The notes: generated by a model from the letters alone, not told the origin. DNA of 48,170 nt from Bradyrhizobium sp. AS23.2 (GCF_001908185.1 NZ_LGHM01000077.1:1-48170); one strand, 5' to 3'. Positions 16,790 through 25,898 are shown, counted from the first letter of the stretch. A program made the numbers and translations.

Positions 16790-17160
16790 CGATGACTGCC
16801 CGACAAGATGTACGACAGCCGGCTGCCGCCCGGTCCTAAGTCGAAGGTGGAACTCGACGTGCACGTCCCGCGCCGCGGGGGCCCAGGACCAGTAGGCCAG
16901 CGTGTCAGATCACGTTGTCTGGCTACACGCGCCTACCTGCGGCGCACCCGGTCAATGTCTTGCGGAGTGGGCTTGATCTCGACAGATATCGGCGAGCGGG
17001 CTGTATGCCGTACTTGACCAGACCTCTGCGCGACCAAGTCTCCCGGTCCTTCCGCTAAAAGTAGGCGGCGCGGATTTCCCTCGAATGACGAGGGAGCAGC
17101 CGTCAGCGGCCCCTGAATCGGTCGTCGGGACTTGCAGGCGCGATACGTTCGGGGAATTTC
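16790..17160. other. Spacer upstream of the broken MobQ relaxase, with an oriT-like core
   Basis: No supported gene. Directly before the relaxase start, 17137-17150 reads GGCGCGATACGTTC. GGCGC followed by ATACGT.CG recalls the Ti-plasmid/RSF1010-class nick region, and the intact relaxase at 33270 has a similar ATACGTCGG 10 bp before its start. Confidence 0.35.
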
Positions 17161-17828
17161 GTGTCGTTTAGCTCGATCTACTATTCGGTTGTACTGTCCA
17201 GCAAGGGTTATACGGCGCTCGCGCGGTTCGCCTACCAAACCTGCGCGGCCGCGCACGATCGCTTCGGGCGCGTCGATTACCGGCGCTATGCCGGTTTTCG
17301 TGTCGGAGGCGTCGTGCTGCTGCCGACGGGCGCGTCCGCGGGGTTTGCCGAGTGGGAGAATTTTCTCCAGGAGGCCGCTTTCAGGGAAACGCGGCGGAAC
17401 GCGCACGAAGGCAGAATTCTCGATTTTGCTCTCCCGCGCGCCGTCCCTCGCGCGCTGCTGCTACCCCTCGCAGCGTTTACGCTGCTGCCGTTCGTCGCGC
17501 TCGGGATGTCGGTACGGCTCGACGTAGAGTGCGTGACGGCGAGCGACGACGAACCGAACCCGCACGCTCACGCCTGGCTGGCGCAACGCGTGCTGGAGCG
17601 TGATGGTTTCGGCCTGAAGGCGCGTAGCTGGAACACGCTGTTCAGGCGTTCAGGCGCGATGGCGGGAGGTACGTGCGCGCCGTGGTTGCGGCCGGGCTGA
17701 CGCTAGGTTGTGCGATCCTTGGCGTTGAAGCGTATGTCGACCCGCGTCCCAACTATGTGAAGGGAGCCGGCGCTCCGGAGGAGCGCCTCCCGCGGGCGGC
17801 GTTTTGCATCCGGAACGAAGGCAGGTAG
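17161..17828 (+). pseudogene. MobA/MobL (MobQ) relaxase, broken
   Basis: The first frame (GTG 17161 to 17700) gives the relaxase domain: VSFSSIYYSVVLSSKGYTAL, ARFAYQTCAAAHDRFG, and the metal-site region DVECVTASDDEPNPHAHAWL, then GLKARSWNTLF. After LFRRSGAM the frame fails. Similarity to the intact relaxase at 33270-34229 resumes in another frame (about 17662-17828: VEAYVDPRPNYVKGAGAPEE, then RLPRAAFCIRNEGR) and ends at a TAG. In the intact copy this region reads HYHADHRSNAERDLPPAEIR. At least one indel plus a stop have occurred, so it is inactive as a full-length enzyme, though the catalytic N-domain could still be made. It is followed by a small intact gene and by the first decayed 'C-family' gene. 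Confidence 0.75.
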
Positions 17829-17917
17829 TCGAGAAGGTCCAACAGCTGAGGGTGGGACGCCAGTTGAGGCGGGATCGCAAGGTGCCTAAGCTTGCTCCCG
17901 AGCCGGAGGTTGCGAGC

Positions 17918-18169
17918 ATGACCGTGACGAACGCGGCCATGTATCGTGTCAGTGATCAGGAGGCCGCCAAACTCCGGAAGCGCTTCACGGATGCGGCGCC
18001 GGAGGTGGGCTATGAACTGGAAAGCGACATGGATGCGCCATCGGGCTTGCCGACGGTGTCGTTGACCGGGACGTCTGTTGCCTTCGACGGTCGCGCATTC
18101 AGGATCGCGGATGCCGGCAGTTCAGAAGATGCTGCGATCGTCACGCGGTTCGTGCGCCAGCTTGACTAG
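17918..18169 (+). CDS. Small hypothetical protein (83 aa) downstream of the relaxase
   Basis: ATG 17918 has GGAGGT 8 nt upstream, a strong ribosome-binding site. The product is acidic and soluble: MTVTNAAMYRVSDQEAAKLR, then a segment with beta-like character (GLPTVSLTGTSVAFDGRAFR) and a final helix (EDAAIVTRFVRQLD). It looks like a compact alpha/beta domain. No family is recognised. It overlaps nothing and is 90 bp after the relaxase remnant's last stop. The frame extends upstream into what was relaxase tail sequence, but the ribosome-binding site makes this start convincing. Its intactness amid decayed neighbours suggests it is either recent or under selection. Confidence 0.55.
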   Translation: MTVTNAAMYRVSDQEAAKLRKRFTDAAPEVGYELESDMDAPSGLPTVSLTGTSVAFDGRAFRIADAGSSEDAAIVTRFVRQLD

Positions 18170-18178
18170 CCGGCTTAG

Positions 18179-18870
18179 GTGGTCGAAGGAGGCGCGCGGC
18201 TCGCCGACCTGATGGCGATCGCGGCCGCCGACGAAGGCGTGTTTATGATCAATCGATCCCCCTCTGCCGCGGCCCGAGACATCATTTCGCGGGCGTTTCT
18301 TTCCGAATTCAACGCGGCGATCGCGCGTCATGATCCGCTCGCGGTTTCAGCAAAATTCCTTGCCGACTTCGACGCGAACTTGGCTTGTGCGGGCGTCGAC
18401 GTGCCCATTGAAGAGGTTTCCCCGCGAGTGGATGCAGCCAGCGAAGACGATTTGCAGTCGGTTTCAGACCTTGTGTGCCCGAATACTGTTCTGGTCCAGC
18501 CAGGCAATTTCGCGGAGCCACTTCCGCGTTTCCGCTCCCCGTTACGGGGTCCGTCAATGACGCTCGCGGCGTGGCCGCTAGCGTGGATATGAGGCCGACC
18601 GTCGGTTCGCAGTACGAAACGATCGACGAACTGGAAAGCCTGCCTGACGGCTCTTCCTGGAAGAGCGAACCCGATCCAGCTCTGCTGGCGCAAAATGCCC
18701 GCCACCTGCAGGCCTATGAAAAGTGGCAGCGCAAAGACTCCAGCACCTTGACGAGAGGTGACATCGACTCTCTGAGCGTCGCAGACGTGCGGCAAAAGAT
18801 CCGCAGCCGCCTTGATCGGCGGCAAGGATCGTACGGCAAGCGCCGTGCGACCATGCTCACGGCACATCGA
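18179..18870 (+). pseudogene. Decayed 'C-family' gene, copy 1 (unknown function)
   Basis: The first frame (18179-18592) contains RDIISRAFLSEFNAAIARHD, then SEDDLQSVSDLVCPNTVLVQ, and loses similarity at about 18530. The second frame continues with VTGSVNDARGVAASVD and ETIDELESLPDGSSWK, then LLAQNARHLQAYEKWQRKDS. The same order of segments occurs at 30196-30716 (DDLQSAIDLVFPNTAPARPG; NDVRGLAAGPDA; DDLETLPDGDAWK; QLAQNARHLQAYAERQRRAL), which shows this was one gene. The frame break here lies upstream of NDARG, while in the other copy it lies downstream, so the two were broken independently. The second frame stays open to 19416, but conserved sequence ends near 18870. The start codon is unsure. 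Confidence 0.6.
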
Positions 18871-19381
18871 CCTGCGCCCCTCGGAGGTCTATTTCTTATC
18901 GCAGCATCAATCAGGCCTCGCGGCCAACGGATTAGAATAAATAACCTAGCTAGTCCGGCGGCGGGCTCTTCACGTGAAGAACTCGGTGGACACCAGCATG
19001 ATTTGACGCCGGCCCGCTGCGTTACGGCTGCGGATCGACAGGGATCTTTGACCTCACGCCCTGAGATCGCTCAGAGCATCGGGCAGCTTTGCTTTGCTCT
19101 ACTGAGTTGGATCATCTCTGGGAACACCGCTGGCCTCAAGGTCGAATGCTCGTCTCTCTCCTGCAAGGCGAGGCGTCACATTCGCAAGACCGCGCAAGCC
19201 GAGTGTCGCAGACCGCTATTGGCAGCGTGTCGCGCGACTTGCTGGAAATGCGCCTTCTGTTCCGGCCCACTGATATTGACCTCAAGCAGGTCCCACGCAA
19301 AGTCAGATTCCGGTATAGCGTCCGAGCGCCCAGGCTTACGCCTGCGCGATGCTCTGGACGAAGCCAACAGCGAACACCGCG
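18871..19381. other. Junction between accessory and core regions, no gene seen
   Basis: An open plus-strand frame runs through to 19416 but its composition is irregular and no ordered protein is visible. It probably holds the boundary of the inserted accessory DNA. Confidence 0.4.
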
Positions 19382-20179
19382 CTATCTGCCCTTCCAGTTC
19401 GGCGTCCGCTTATTGAGGAACGCGTCCATGCCCTCGCGAAAATCTTCGCTCATATAAGCCTTGAGGATCAGGTCCTCGCCTTCCTCGCGCGACAGCGTGC
19501 GGCGGATGCGGCGCACCGCCTCCTTGGTGGCTTCGAGCGTGAGCGGCGCGTGGCCGGCCACGAGCCTTGCGGTCTCGTCGGCGCGACGCTGAAGCGTCTC
19601 GACGTCGGGCACGACCTCGTTGAGCAGGCCGAGAGCCAGCGCTTCCGACGCCTCGACCAGGCGCGCCTTGAAGATCAGGTCCTTGGTACGAGCAGGTCCC
19701 ACCAGCGAGACAATGCGGCTGATGTTCGACATCGACAGGCAGTTTCCGAGCGTGCGCGCGATCGGAAAGCCGATGCGCGTGGATTCAGTCCCGATACGGA
19801 GGTCGCAGCAAGCCGCAATGCCGGCGCCGCCGCCGGTGCAAGCCCCGGCGATCGCCGCGATCACGGGCACGCGGCACTGCTCGAGCGTGCCGAGCACGCG
19901 GTCGATGCGGGCCTCGTAGTCGAGCGCATCCTGCGCGGTCTTGAAGGCGCGGAACTGCGAGATGTCGGTGCCGGAGGCGAAGGCCTTGTCGCCGGCGCCG
20001 GTCAGGATCAGCGCCTTGATCGAGCGATCGGCGTTGATCTCCTGGCAGATCTCCGCCATGCGGTCATACATGGCGAAGGTCATTGCGTTGCGCGCCTGGG
20101 GGCGGTTGAAGGTGATCCGCGCGATGCCGTCCTGGACGGAGTAGAGCAGGTCTTCGTTAGCAGTCGTCGGTGCGTTCAT
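19382..20179 (-). CDS. Enoyl-CoA hydratase/isomerase (crotonase) family protein
   Basis: This is a 265-residue crotonase-fold protein of standard length. The oxyanion-hole segments are clear: TGAGDKAFASGTDISQF (about 60-77) and AIAGACTGGGAGIAACCDLR (about 107-126). The usual catalytic Glu motif (PE..LG) is replaced by IGFPIARTLGNCLS, so it may not be a classical hydratase; isomerase, hydrolase or decarboxylase activity is possible within this superfamily. The C-terminus has the trimerisation helix and ends FLNKRTPNWKGR. The start at 20179 (MNAPTTANEDLLYSVQDGI) is supported by GAGAG 9 nt upstream. It is downstream of, and on the same strand as, the aminotransferase with 48 bp between, so the two may be co-transcribed. 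Confidence 0.88.
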   Translation of the reverse strand: MNAPTTANEDLLYSVQDGIARITFNRPQARNAMTFAMYDRMAEICQEINADRSIKALILTGAGDKAFASGTDISQFRAFKTAQDALDYEARIDRVLGTLEQCRVPVIAAIAGACTGGGAGIAACCDLRIGTESTRIGFPIARTLGNCLSMSNISRIVSLVGPARTKDLIFKARLVEASEALALGLLNEVVPDVETLQRRADETARLVAGHAPLTLEATKEAVRRIRRTLSREEGEDLILKAYMSEDFREGMDAFLNKRTPNWKGR

Positions 20180-20227
20180 CGCGCGCTCTCTTTGGTTCAG
20201 CAGAACATATTCAGGCCACCCGAGCCT

Positions 20228-21427
20228 TTAAGCCACCTGGGCCTTGGTCATCGGCACCGCGTCGCGTCCCTTCAGAACGTCCATGGCCGCCAGGACGCCG
20301 CCGCTCCGGTGCGGGATCTTTGCAAGGTCCAGGCCCATCTCGACGCCGGCGAGCGTGCCCATCAGCATCAGATCGTTGAAATGGCCGATATGACCGATAC
20401 GAAACACCTTGCCCTTGACCTTGTTCAGCCCGGTGCCGAGCGACATGTCGAAGTTTTCGAGCACCACCTTGCGGAAGGCGTCGGCGTCATGTCCCTCCGG
20501 CACGCGCACGCCAGTCAGGGCAGGCGAGTGTGCGGCAGGATCGGCGCACTGCGTCTCCAGGCCCCAGACCTTGACCGCCGCGCGCGTCGCTGCACTGTGG
20601 CGCTTGTGACGGGTCCAGACGTTCTCGAGCCCTTCCTCTTCCAGCATCTTGACCGCCTCGCGCAGGCCGTAGAGCAAATTGGTCGCGGGCGTATAGGGGA
20701 AGGTGCCGAGCTTGTTGAAGTTGATGACTTCCTGCCAGTCCCAGTAGGAGCGCATGCCGGGGTTCGCCTTGGCCGCAGCGAGTGCCTTCTCCGAGACGGC
20801 GTTGAAGCCGAGGCCGGGCGGCAGCATCAGGCCCTTTTGCGAGCCCGCGACCGAGACGTCGATGCCCCAGGCGTCGTGCTCATATTCCATCGAGCCCAAG
20901 CCGGAGATGGTGTCGACCATCAGAAGCGCCGGGTGCTTGACGCGGTCGAGGATCTTGCGCACCTCCAGCGGCGGCGTCACGCAGCCGGTCGAGGTCTCGT
21001 TGTGCACGACGCAAACCGCGTTGATCGCGTGCTGCTTGTCGGCGGCAAGGCGCTTCTCGATCTCGGCAAGATCGGCGCCATGGCGCCAGTCGCTCGGGAT
21101 GAAGTTGACGTCGAGCTTGAACTTGTCGGCGATGCCGCGCCACAACACGGCGAACTGGCCGGTCTCGCACATCAGGACCTTGTCGCCGGGCGAGAACACG
21201 TTGACCATCGCCGCTTCCCAGGCGCCGGTGCCGGACGAGGGGAAGATGATCACGGGCTGCTTGGTGCGGAACACCCGCTGCATCGAGGCCAGCACCGCGA
21301 AACCAAGCTCGGCGAACTCCGGACCACGATGGTCCAGCGTCGGCATGTCCATCGCCCGCAGCACCCGGTCGGGTACGTTGGTCGGTCCTGGAATTTGTAG
21401 GAAATGCCTTCCAGTGTGCACGGTCAT
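20228..21427 (-). CDS. Class V aminotransferase, serine-glyoxylate/alanine-glyoxylate type
   Basis: The 399-residue PLP enzyme begins MTVHTGRHFLQIPGPTNVPD, the typical N-terminus of serine-glyoxylate and alanine-glyoxylate aminotransferases. SSGTGAWEAAMVN (about 74-86) is the phosphate/cofactor loop, VDTISGLGSMEYEHDAWGID holds the Asp that binds the pyridine ring, and VAGSQKGLMLPPGLGF has the Schiff-base lysine at about residue 198. ATG 21427 is chosen because GGAAGGACG lies just upstream and homology begins there; a frame start at 21724 would add nearly 100 non-homologous residues. It probably converts glyoxylate to glycine with serine or alanine as amino donor. The divergent gene encodes a 2-hydroxyacid dehydrogenase that could supply the glyoxylate. 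Confidence 0.9.
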   Translation of the reverse strand: MTVHTGRHFLQIPGPTNVPDRVLRAMDMPTLDHRGPEFAELGFAVLASMQRVFRTKQPVIIFPSSGTGAWEAAMVNVFSPGDKVLMCETGQFAVLWRGIADKFKLDVNFIPSDWRHGADLAEIEKRLAADKQHAINAVCVVHNETSTGCVTPPLEVRKILDRVKHPALLMVDTISGLGSMEYEHDAWGIDVSVAGSQKGLMLPPGLGFNAVSEKALAAAKANPGMRSYWDWQEVINFNKLGTFPYTPATNLLYGLREAVKMLEEEGLENVWTRHKRHSAATRAAVKVWGLETQCADPAAHSPALTGVRVPEGHDADAFRKVVLENFDMSLGTGLNKVKGKVFRIGHIGHFNDLMLMGTLAGVEMGLDLAKIPHRSGGVLAAMDVLKGRDAVPMTKAQVA

Positions 21428-21443
21428 GGGCGTCCTTCCCGGT

Positions 21444-21467
21444 CTTTGAAGCTGCCTTTGAAGCTGT
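21444..21467. repeat. 12-bp tandem repeat in the leader of the aminotransferase gene
   Basis: CTTTGAAGCTGC and CTTTGAAGCTGT stand in tandem 17 bp upstream of the aminotransferase start, in the divergent spacer (21428-21644). This could be a regulator half-site pair or a neutral duplication. Confidence 0.45.
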
Positions 21468-21644
21468 CTTGGCTTATAGCTTTGTTGGCCTGAACGAGGG
21501 CTCCGGCGAGCCGCTCGCATATCACTATTCGCCGGGCTTGTCCCTCGCCCCGCGGGGTCCGTCAATGCACAAGAAGCAGGGCTCGCCTTGCCAAGGGACG
21601 TGACGGTAGGCAAGACGGTGCCGGCGAACAGGCGAGAGCGGATC

Positions 21645-24600
21645 ATGGCGGCGAAAGTGGCCGGAAAAACACTGGAATCGGCCCAAAAGGACAGCCTGGC
21701 GGCTCGCTTGGCCCGGGAAATCACCGGCGACGTCCTGTTCGATGCCTTCAGCCGCGGCCGCTACGCCACCGACGCCTCGTTCTACCAGATCATGCCCTAT
21801 GGCGTGGTGGTGCCGCGCAGCATGGACGAGGCGCTGCGGGCGCTGGCGATCGCCCGGGACGACGGGCGGAAGGTCACCCCGCGCGGCGGCGGCACATCGC
21901 AATGCGGCCAGACCGTCAATGACGGGATCGTGGTCGATCTCTCAAAACACCTGAACCGGATCCTGGCGCTCGACGTCGCGGACCGGACCTGCGTGGTCGA
22001 GCCCGGCATCGTGCTCGACGATCTCAACCGCCAGCTCAAAAAGCACGGCCTCTGGTTCCCGGTCGACGTCTCCACCGCCTCGCGCGCCACCATCGGCGGG
22101 ATGGCCGGCAACAATTCCTGCGGCGGCCGTTCGCTGCGCTACGGCACCATGCGTGACAACACGCTCTCGATGGAGGCCGCGCTCGCGGACGGCACGCTGA
22201 TGCGATTCGGCGAGGTGCCGCGCGATCTCTCCGACTTTGATGCGAGCGACGTCGCGCGGGCCCTATTCCGCGACATGCTCGATCTCGGCGCCCGCGAGGC
22301 CGAGGAGATCGCAACGCGCTTTCCGAAGGTGCAGCGCCGGGTCGGCGGCTACAATCTCGATGCGCTGACGCCGCGCAATGTGCGCAACAACATGGCGCAT
22401 CTGCTCGTCGGCTCCGAGGGCACCCTCGCCTTCACCACCAAGGTCGAGCTGAAGCTGTGGCCCGTCATCCGCAACAAGGCTCTCGGCGTCTGCCATTTCG
22501 GCAGCTTCTACGAGGCGATGGACGCAGCCCAGCATCTGGTTAAGCTCAAGCCGATCGCAGTCGAGCTGGTCGATCGCACCATGATCGCGCTCGGCCGCGA
22601 CATCGCGATGTTCAAGCCGGTCATCTCCGCCGCCATCAAGGGCGATCCGGATGCCGTGCTGGTGGTCGAGTTCGCCGAAGAGGACCAGGCCGACAATCTG
22701 GATCGCCTCAGGCAGCTCGGCGAGCTGATGGGTGATCTCGGCTTCGGCTGGAACAACGACAAGCGCAAATGGGGCGGCGTGGTCGAGATTACCGAGCCTG
22801 CGCTGCAGAGCGGGATTGCCGATTTCCGCGCCGCCGGCCTCAACGTCATGATGTCGATGAAGCAGGAGGGCAAGCCTGTCTCTTTCGTCGAAGACTGCGC
22901 CGTGCCGCTGCCGCATCTCGCCGACTACACTGCGCGGCTGAACGAGGTCTTCGCGAAGCACGGGACCAGCGGCACGATGTATGCACATGCCTCCGAGGGA
23001 TGCCTGCATGTGCGGCCCGTGCTGAACCTGAAGCTGGAGAAGGACGTCAAGGCGATGCGCGCCATCGCCGAAGAGGCCTTCGCGTTGGTGCGCGAATACA
23101 AGGGCTCGCATTCCGGCGAGCATGGCGACGGTCTCGTGCGCTCGGAATTCCACGAGACCATGTTCGGCGAGCGTCTCGTCGCCGACTTCAGGGAGGTGAA
23201 GCAGCGCTTCGATCCCGAAGGCGCCCTCAATCCCGGCAAGATCGTCGATGCGCCCAGGATGGACGACCGCTCGCTGTTCCGCTTCCGGCCCGGCTATCGC
23301 GTCGGCGAGCTGAAGACGAAGCTCGACTGGTCCGCTTATCCCGGCGCCGGCGGCGGTTTCCAGGGCGCGGTCGAGATGTGCAACAACAACGGCGCCTGCC
23401 GCAAGCTCGAGGGCGGCGTGATGTGCCCGTCCTACCGCGCGACGCGCAACGAGAAGGACGTCACGCGCGGCCGCGCCAACACACTGCGGCTCGCCATCTC
23501 CGGCCAGCTGGGCCCGAATGCGCTGGCCTCGGACGAGATGATGGAGACGCTGAAACTCTGCGTCTCATGCAAGGCCTGCCGCCACGAATGTCCGACCGGG
23601 GTCGACATGGCCAAGATGAAGATCGAGGTGCTCGCCGCGCGCGCTGCCTCGCATGGGCTGACGCTGCGGGACCGCCTGATCGGCTATCTCCCGCGCTATG
23701 CCGGCCTCGCGTCGCGCTTCGCGCCGCTGGCTAATTTGCGCAACCGCAGCCCGTTACTGCGGAAGCTGTTCGAGCGCTTTGCCGGCATCAGCGCCCGCCG
23801 CGCCCTCCCCGCCTTCCGCAGCGACGTCTTCGTGCCGCCGGCTGGCAGGGTGGGTCCGGAAACCGGCCGTGAAGTCGTGCTGTTCGCCGACACTTTCAAC
23901 CGCATCTACGAGCGCGAAAACCTCGAAGCCGCACTGCGCGTGCTCGCGGCCGGCGGCTATCGCGTGCATCTGCCAAAGCCGTCTGGCGGCGGTCGTCCGC
24001 TGTGCTGCGGCCGCACGTTCCTGTCGGCGGGTCTCGTCGACGAAGCCAGGTTCGAGCTCGACCGGCTCGTGGCCGCCTTCGCGCCTTTCGCCGCGCGTGG
24101 CGTGCCGATCGTCGGCCTGGAGCCGAGCTGCCTCCTGACGCTGCGCGACGAGCTCGCCTCGCTCCGCAAGGACGACGACGCCAAGGCGGTCGGCGCCCAT
24201 GCGCTGACCTTCGAGGAATTCCTGGTGCGCGAGGCCGAGGCCGGCCGGCTGCAGCTGCCGCTGGGCACGGTCGCCGACAAGGCGGTTGTCCACGGCCATT
24301 GCCATCAGAAATCGTTCGGCGCGTTCAAGCCGGTCGAGCAGGTGTTGCGCCTCGTCCCCGGCCTGACGGTCGAGACCATCGAGTCAAGCTGCTGCGGCAT
24401 GGCCGGCGCCTTCGGTTATGGCTTTGAGACCTATGATGCCTCGATCGAGATGGCCGAGCTGTCGCTGCTGCCCGCCGTGCGGCACGCGGACCAGAGTACG
24501 CTGGTCGTCGCCGACGGCACCTCCTGCCGCCATCAGATCCACGATGGCACGCAGCGTGAGGCCCTTCACGTCGCACGCGTGCTGGCGATGAGCCTCGATC

Positions 24601-24653
24601 GCGCCGAGACCGAATCCACTTCTCCCGCTGCAAAGGAACCCAGCCATGGCTGA
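21645..24653 (+). CDS. FAD/Fe-S 2-hydroxyacid dehydrogenase (GlcD-GlcF-like fusion)
   Basis: This 1002-residue protein joins an N-terminal FAD-binding type 4 (PCMH) domain and oxidase C-terminal domain to a C-terminal 4Fe-4S/CCG domain. Seen: TPRGGGTSQCGQTVNDGIVV and STASRATIGGMAGNNSCGGR (FAD site), SHSGEHGDGLVRSE, and an Fe-S cluster CVSCKACRHECPTG. Two CCG repeats follow (LCCGRTFLSAGLVDEA, SSCCGMAGAFGYGFE) with CHQKSFG between. Length and layout match the YdiJ-like D-2-hydroxyglutarate/D-lactate dehydrogenase group, where single chains replace GlcD+GlcF. The start at 21645 (MAAKVAGKTLESAQ) has GAGAGCGG upstream. The GlcG-like gene overlaps its end, and glyoxylate aminotransferase lies divergently, favouring glycolate or a related alpha-hydroxyacid as substrate; this is inference. 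Confidence 0.9.
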   Translation: MAAKVAGKTLESAQKDSLAARLAREITGDVLFDAFSRGRYATDASFYQIMPYGVVVPRSMDEALRALAIARDDGRKVTPRGGGTSQCGQTVNDGIVVDLSKHLNRILALDVADRTCVVEPGIVLDDLNRQLKKHGLWFPVDVSTASRATIGGMAGNNSCGGRSLRYGTMRDNTLSMEAALADGTLMRFGEVPRDLSDFDASDVARALFRDMLDLGAREAEEIATRFPKVQRRVGGYNLDALTPRNVRNNMAHLLVGSEGTLAFTTKVELKLWPVIRNKALGVCHFGSFYEAMDAAQHLVKLKPIAVELVDRTMIALGRDIAMFKPVISAAIKGDPDAVLVVEFAEEDQADNLDRLRQLGELMGDLGFGWNNDKRKWGGVVEITEPALQSGIADFRAAGLNVMMSMKQEGKPVSFVEDCAVPLPHLADYTARLNEVFAKHGTSGTMYAHASEGCLHVRPVLNLKLEKDVKAMRAIAEEAFALVREYKGSHSGEHGDGLVRSEFHETMFGERLVADFREVKQRFDPEGALNPGKIVDAPRMDDRSLFRFRPGYRVGELKTKLDWSAYPGAGGGFQGAVEMCNNNGACRKLEGGVMCPSYRATRNEKDVTRGRANTLRLAISGQLGPNALASDEMMETLKLCVSCKACRHECPTGVDMAKMKIEVLAARAASHGLTLRDRLIGYLPRYAGLASRFAPLANLRNRSPLLRKLFERFAGISARRALPAFRSDVFVPPAGRVGPETGREVVLFADTFNRIYERENLEAALRVLAAGGYRVHLPKPSGGGRPLCCGRTFLSAGLVDEARFELDRLVAAFAPFAARGVPIVGLEPSCLLTLRDELASLRKDDDAKAVGAHALTFEEFLVREAEAGRLQLPLGTVADKAVVHGHCHQKSFGAFKPVEQVLRLVPGLTVETIESSCCGMAGAFGYGFETYDASIEMAELSLLPAVRHADQSTLVVADGTSCRHQIHDGTQREALHVARVLAMSLDRAETESTSPAAKEPSHG

Positions 24654-25074
24654 ACTCACGCTCGAAGTCGCCCGCAAGATCCTCGACGCCGCCTTCGCAA
24701 AGTCTGCCGAGCTGAAGCTCAAGCCGCTGGTCGTCACCATCTTGGACGGGCGCGGCGTGCTCAAGATCGCTGCTGCGCAGGACGGTACCAGCCTCATGCG
24801 CGCAGAGGTCGCGCACGGCAAGGCCTTTGGCGCGCTCGCGATGGGCATGGGCTCGCGCGCCCTGTTCCAGCGCGCACAGGAGCAGGCCTATTTCATCGAC
24901 GCCGTGAACACCATCGCCAAGGGCGCGCTGGTGCCGGTCCCCGGCGGCGTGCTGATCATGGACGGCACGACGCTGCTCGGGGCCGTCGGCGTCTCCGGCG
25001 ACATCTCAGACAATGACGAGGCCTGTGCGGTTGCTGGCATCCAGGCGGCAGGGCTGAAGCCGAACGCGGGATAG
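24646..25074 (+). CDS. GlcG/HbpS-family protein
   Basis: This 142-residue protein has the usual GlcG/HbpS length and overlaps the dehydrogenase gene by 8 bp, so translation is coupled. The family core is visible: MAELTLEVARKILDAAFAKS, LVVTILDGRGVLKIAAAQDG, and the glycine-rich end VPVPGGVLIMDGTTLLGAVG followed by VSGDISDNDEACAVAGI. GlcG-type proteins accompany glycolate oxidase genes in many bacteria and some relatives bind haem, but no enzymatic role is established. No signal peptide is seen, so it is cytoplasmic. The pairing supports a glycolate-type role for the upstream enzyme. Confidence 0.88.
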   Translation: MAELTLEVARKILDAAFAKSAELKLKPLVVTILDGRGVLKIAAAQDGTSLMRAEVAHGKAFGALAMGMGSRALFQRAQEQAYFIDAVNTIAKGALVPVPGGVLIMDGTTLLGAVGVSGDISDNDEACAVAGIQAAGLKPNAG

Positions 25075-25418
25075 CGTTCGTAGACGCTAACGGAACTGCT
25101 GCGCTCGAGAACATGCGGGCTAAGCAGGCGCTCTGGTCAACTTGCGCCGAGACTTTTCCCTCAGATGGCAAGTCCACACTCAAGGGCGAGGTAGAAGCGG
25201 CACGAGCTTGTCGCGGACAGCACGTTTCTACATGCTGCCGTGGCCCTGACGAAAAGCGTGGAACTGAAGTCTGACGACCGACCGGACGGGATCTATGATG
25301 CGTTGTGTGCTGTATCGGACCAGCGCCTTATGAGCCACTGTTTTGCCCGAGAGGACCAGAGGAATGGTGACTTCGTCTTGATGGTCGTGCTGGCAGCCGG
25401 CAGACGATTCGTAGCGTT
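25075..25418. other. Intergenic region, no supported gene
   Basis: No reading frame with a convincing start or ordered product on either strand. The small putative gene at 25419-25679 reads into it from the right. Confidence 0.4.
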
Positions 25419-25679
25419 TCATGTGCAGGGAGTTCGTCGAGGCAGTTCGTCGACCGCCCGGAACCAAAACAGCGGCGCGCTGGAAGCTAAATTCCTGCCT
25501 AGCTTCGAGATGAACCGACTAGCTGGCGAAGCAGCCCTGCCGTAGGCAAATTCGGGATCGTAGCTCGCCGCTGTCGGCGCCATCTCAAACTTCAGCAGGT
25601 GCGCTATCCCGGTTGCCCAGGTGTCCCCTCGCCAGAAGTTGGAGAGCCTCTCCATCTCTGGATCTTGCAAAGCTGACAT
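25419..25679 (-). CDS. Uncertain small protein (86 aa)
   Basis: ATG 25679 is preceded by GAGAGG at 6-8 nt. The product, MSALQDPEMERLSNFWRGDT, then WATGIAHLLKFEMAPTAASY, has an aromatic-rich first half that looks like genuine protein. The C-terminal part (ASSAPLFWFRAVDELPRRTP) is less convincing. The frame extends further upstream, but the ribosome-binding site marks this start. No family is recognised; it may be a decayed or young gene. It is divergent from the DUF2939 gene across 220 bp. Confidence 0.35.
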   Translation of the reverse strand: MSALQDPEMERLSNFWRGDTWATGIAHLLKFEMAPTAASYDPEFAYGRAASPASRFISKLGRNLASSAPLFWFRAVDELPRRTPCT

Positions 25680-25898
25680 CGCGGCCTCTCGCTCAGTGCG
25701 GCGGTTCAATCGTCGGATGTGCGAACGGACCCGACAAATTAAAGTTTGGCAAGATTCAGCATGATAGATCCGCAGACCTGAAAAGCCGGCGTGAATTGGA
25801 CTGTAGATTGCGATCGGCATCGGCGATCGCGCGATCACCGCCTTATTCAAATCACAAATGGCGATAGCTGCGCACGCAAGTAACAACAAGGTCGCGTT

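Noticed and set aside
16933..17406. Minus-strand frame opposite the relaxase start
   Set aside because: Antisense to the conserved relaxase domain; product disordered.
19349..21400. 683-codon plus-strand frame
   Set aside because: Antisense to the crotonase and aminotransferase genes; low-complexity His/Arg/Asp-rich product typical of shadow frames in high-GC DNA.
22263..23153. 296-codon minus-strand frame
   Set aside because: Shadow of the FAD/Fe-S dehydrogenase.
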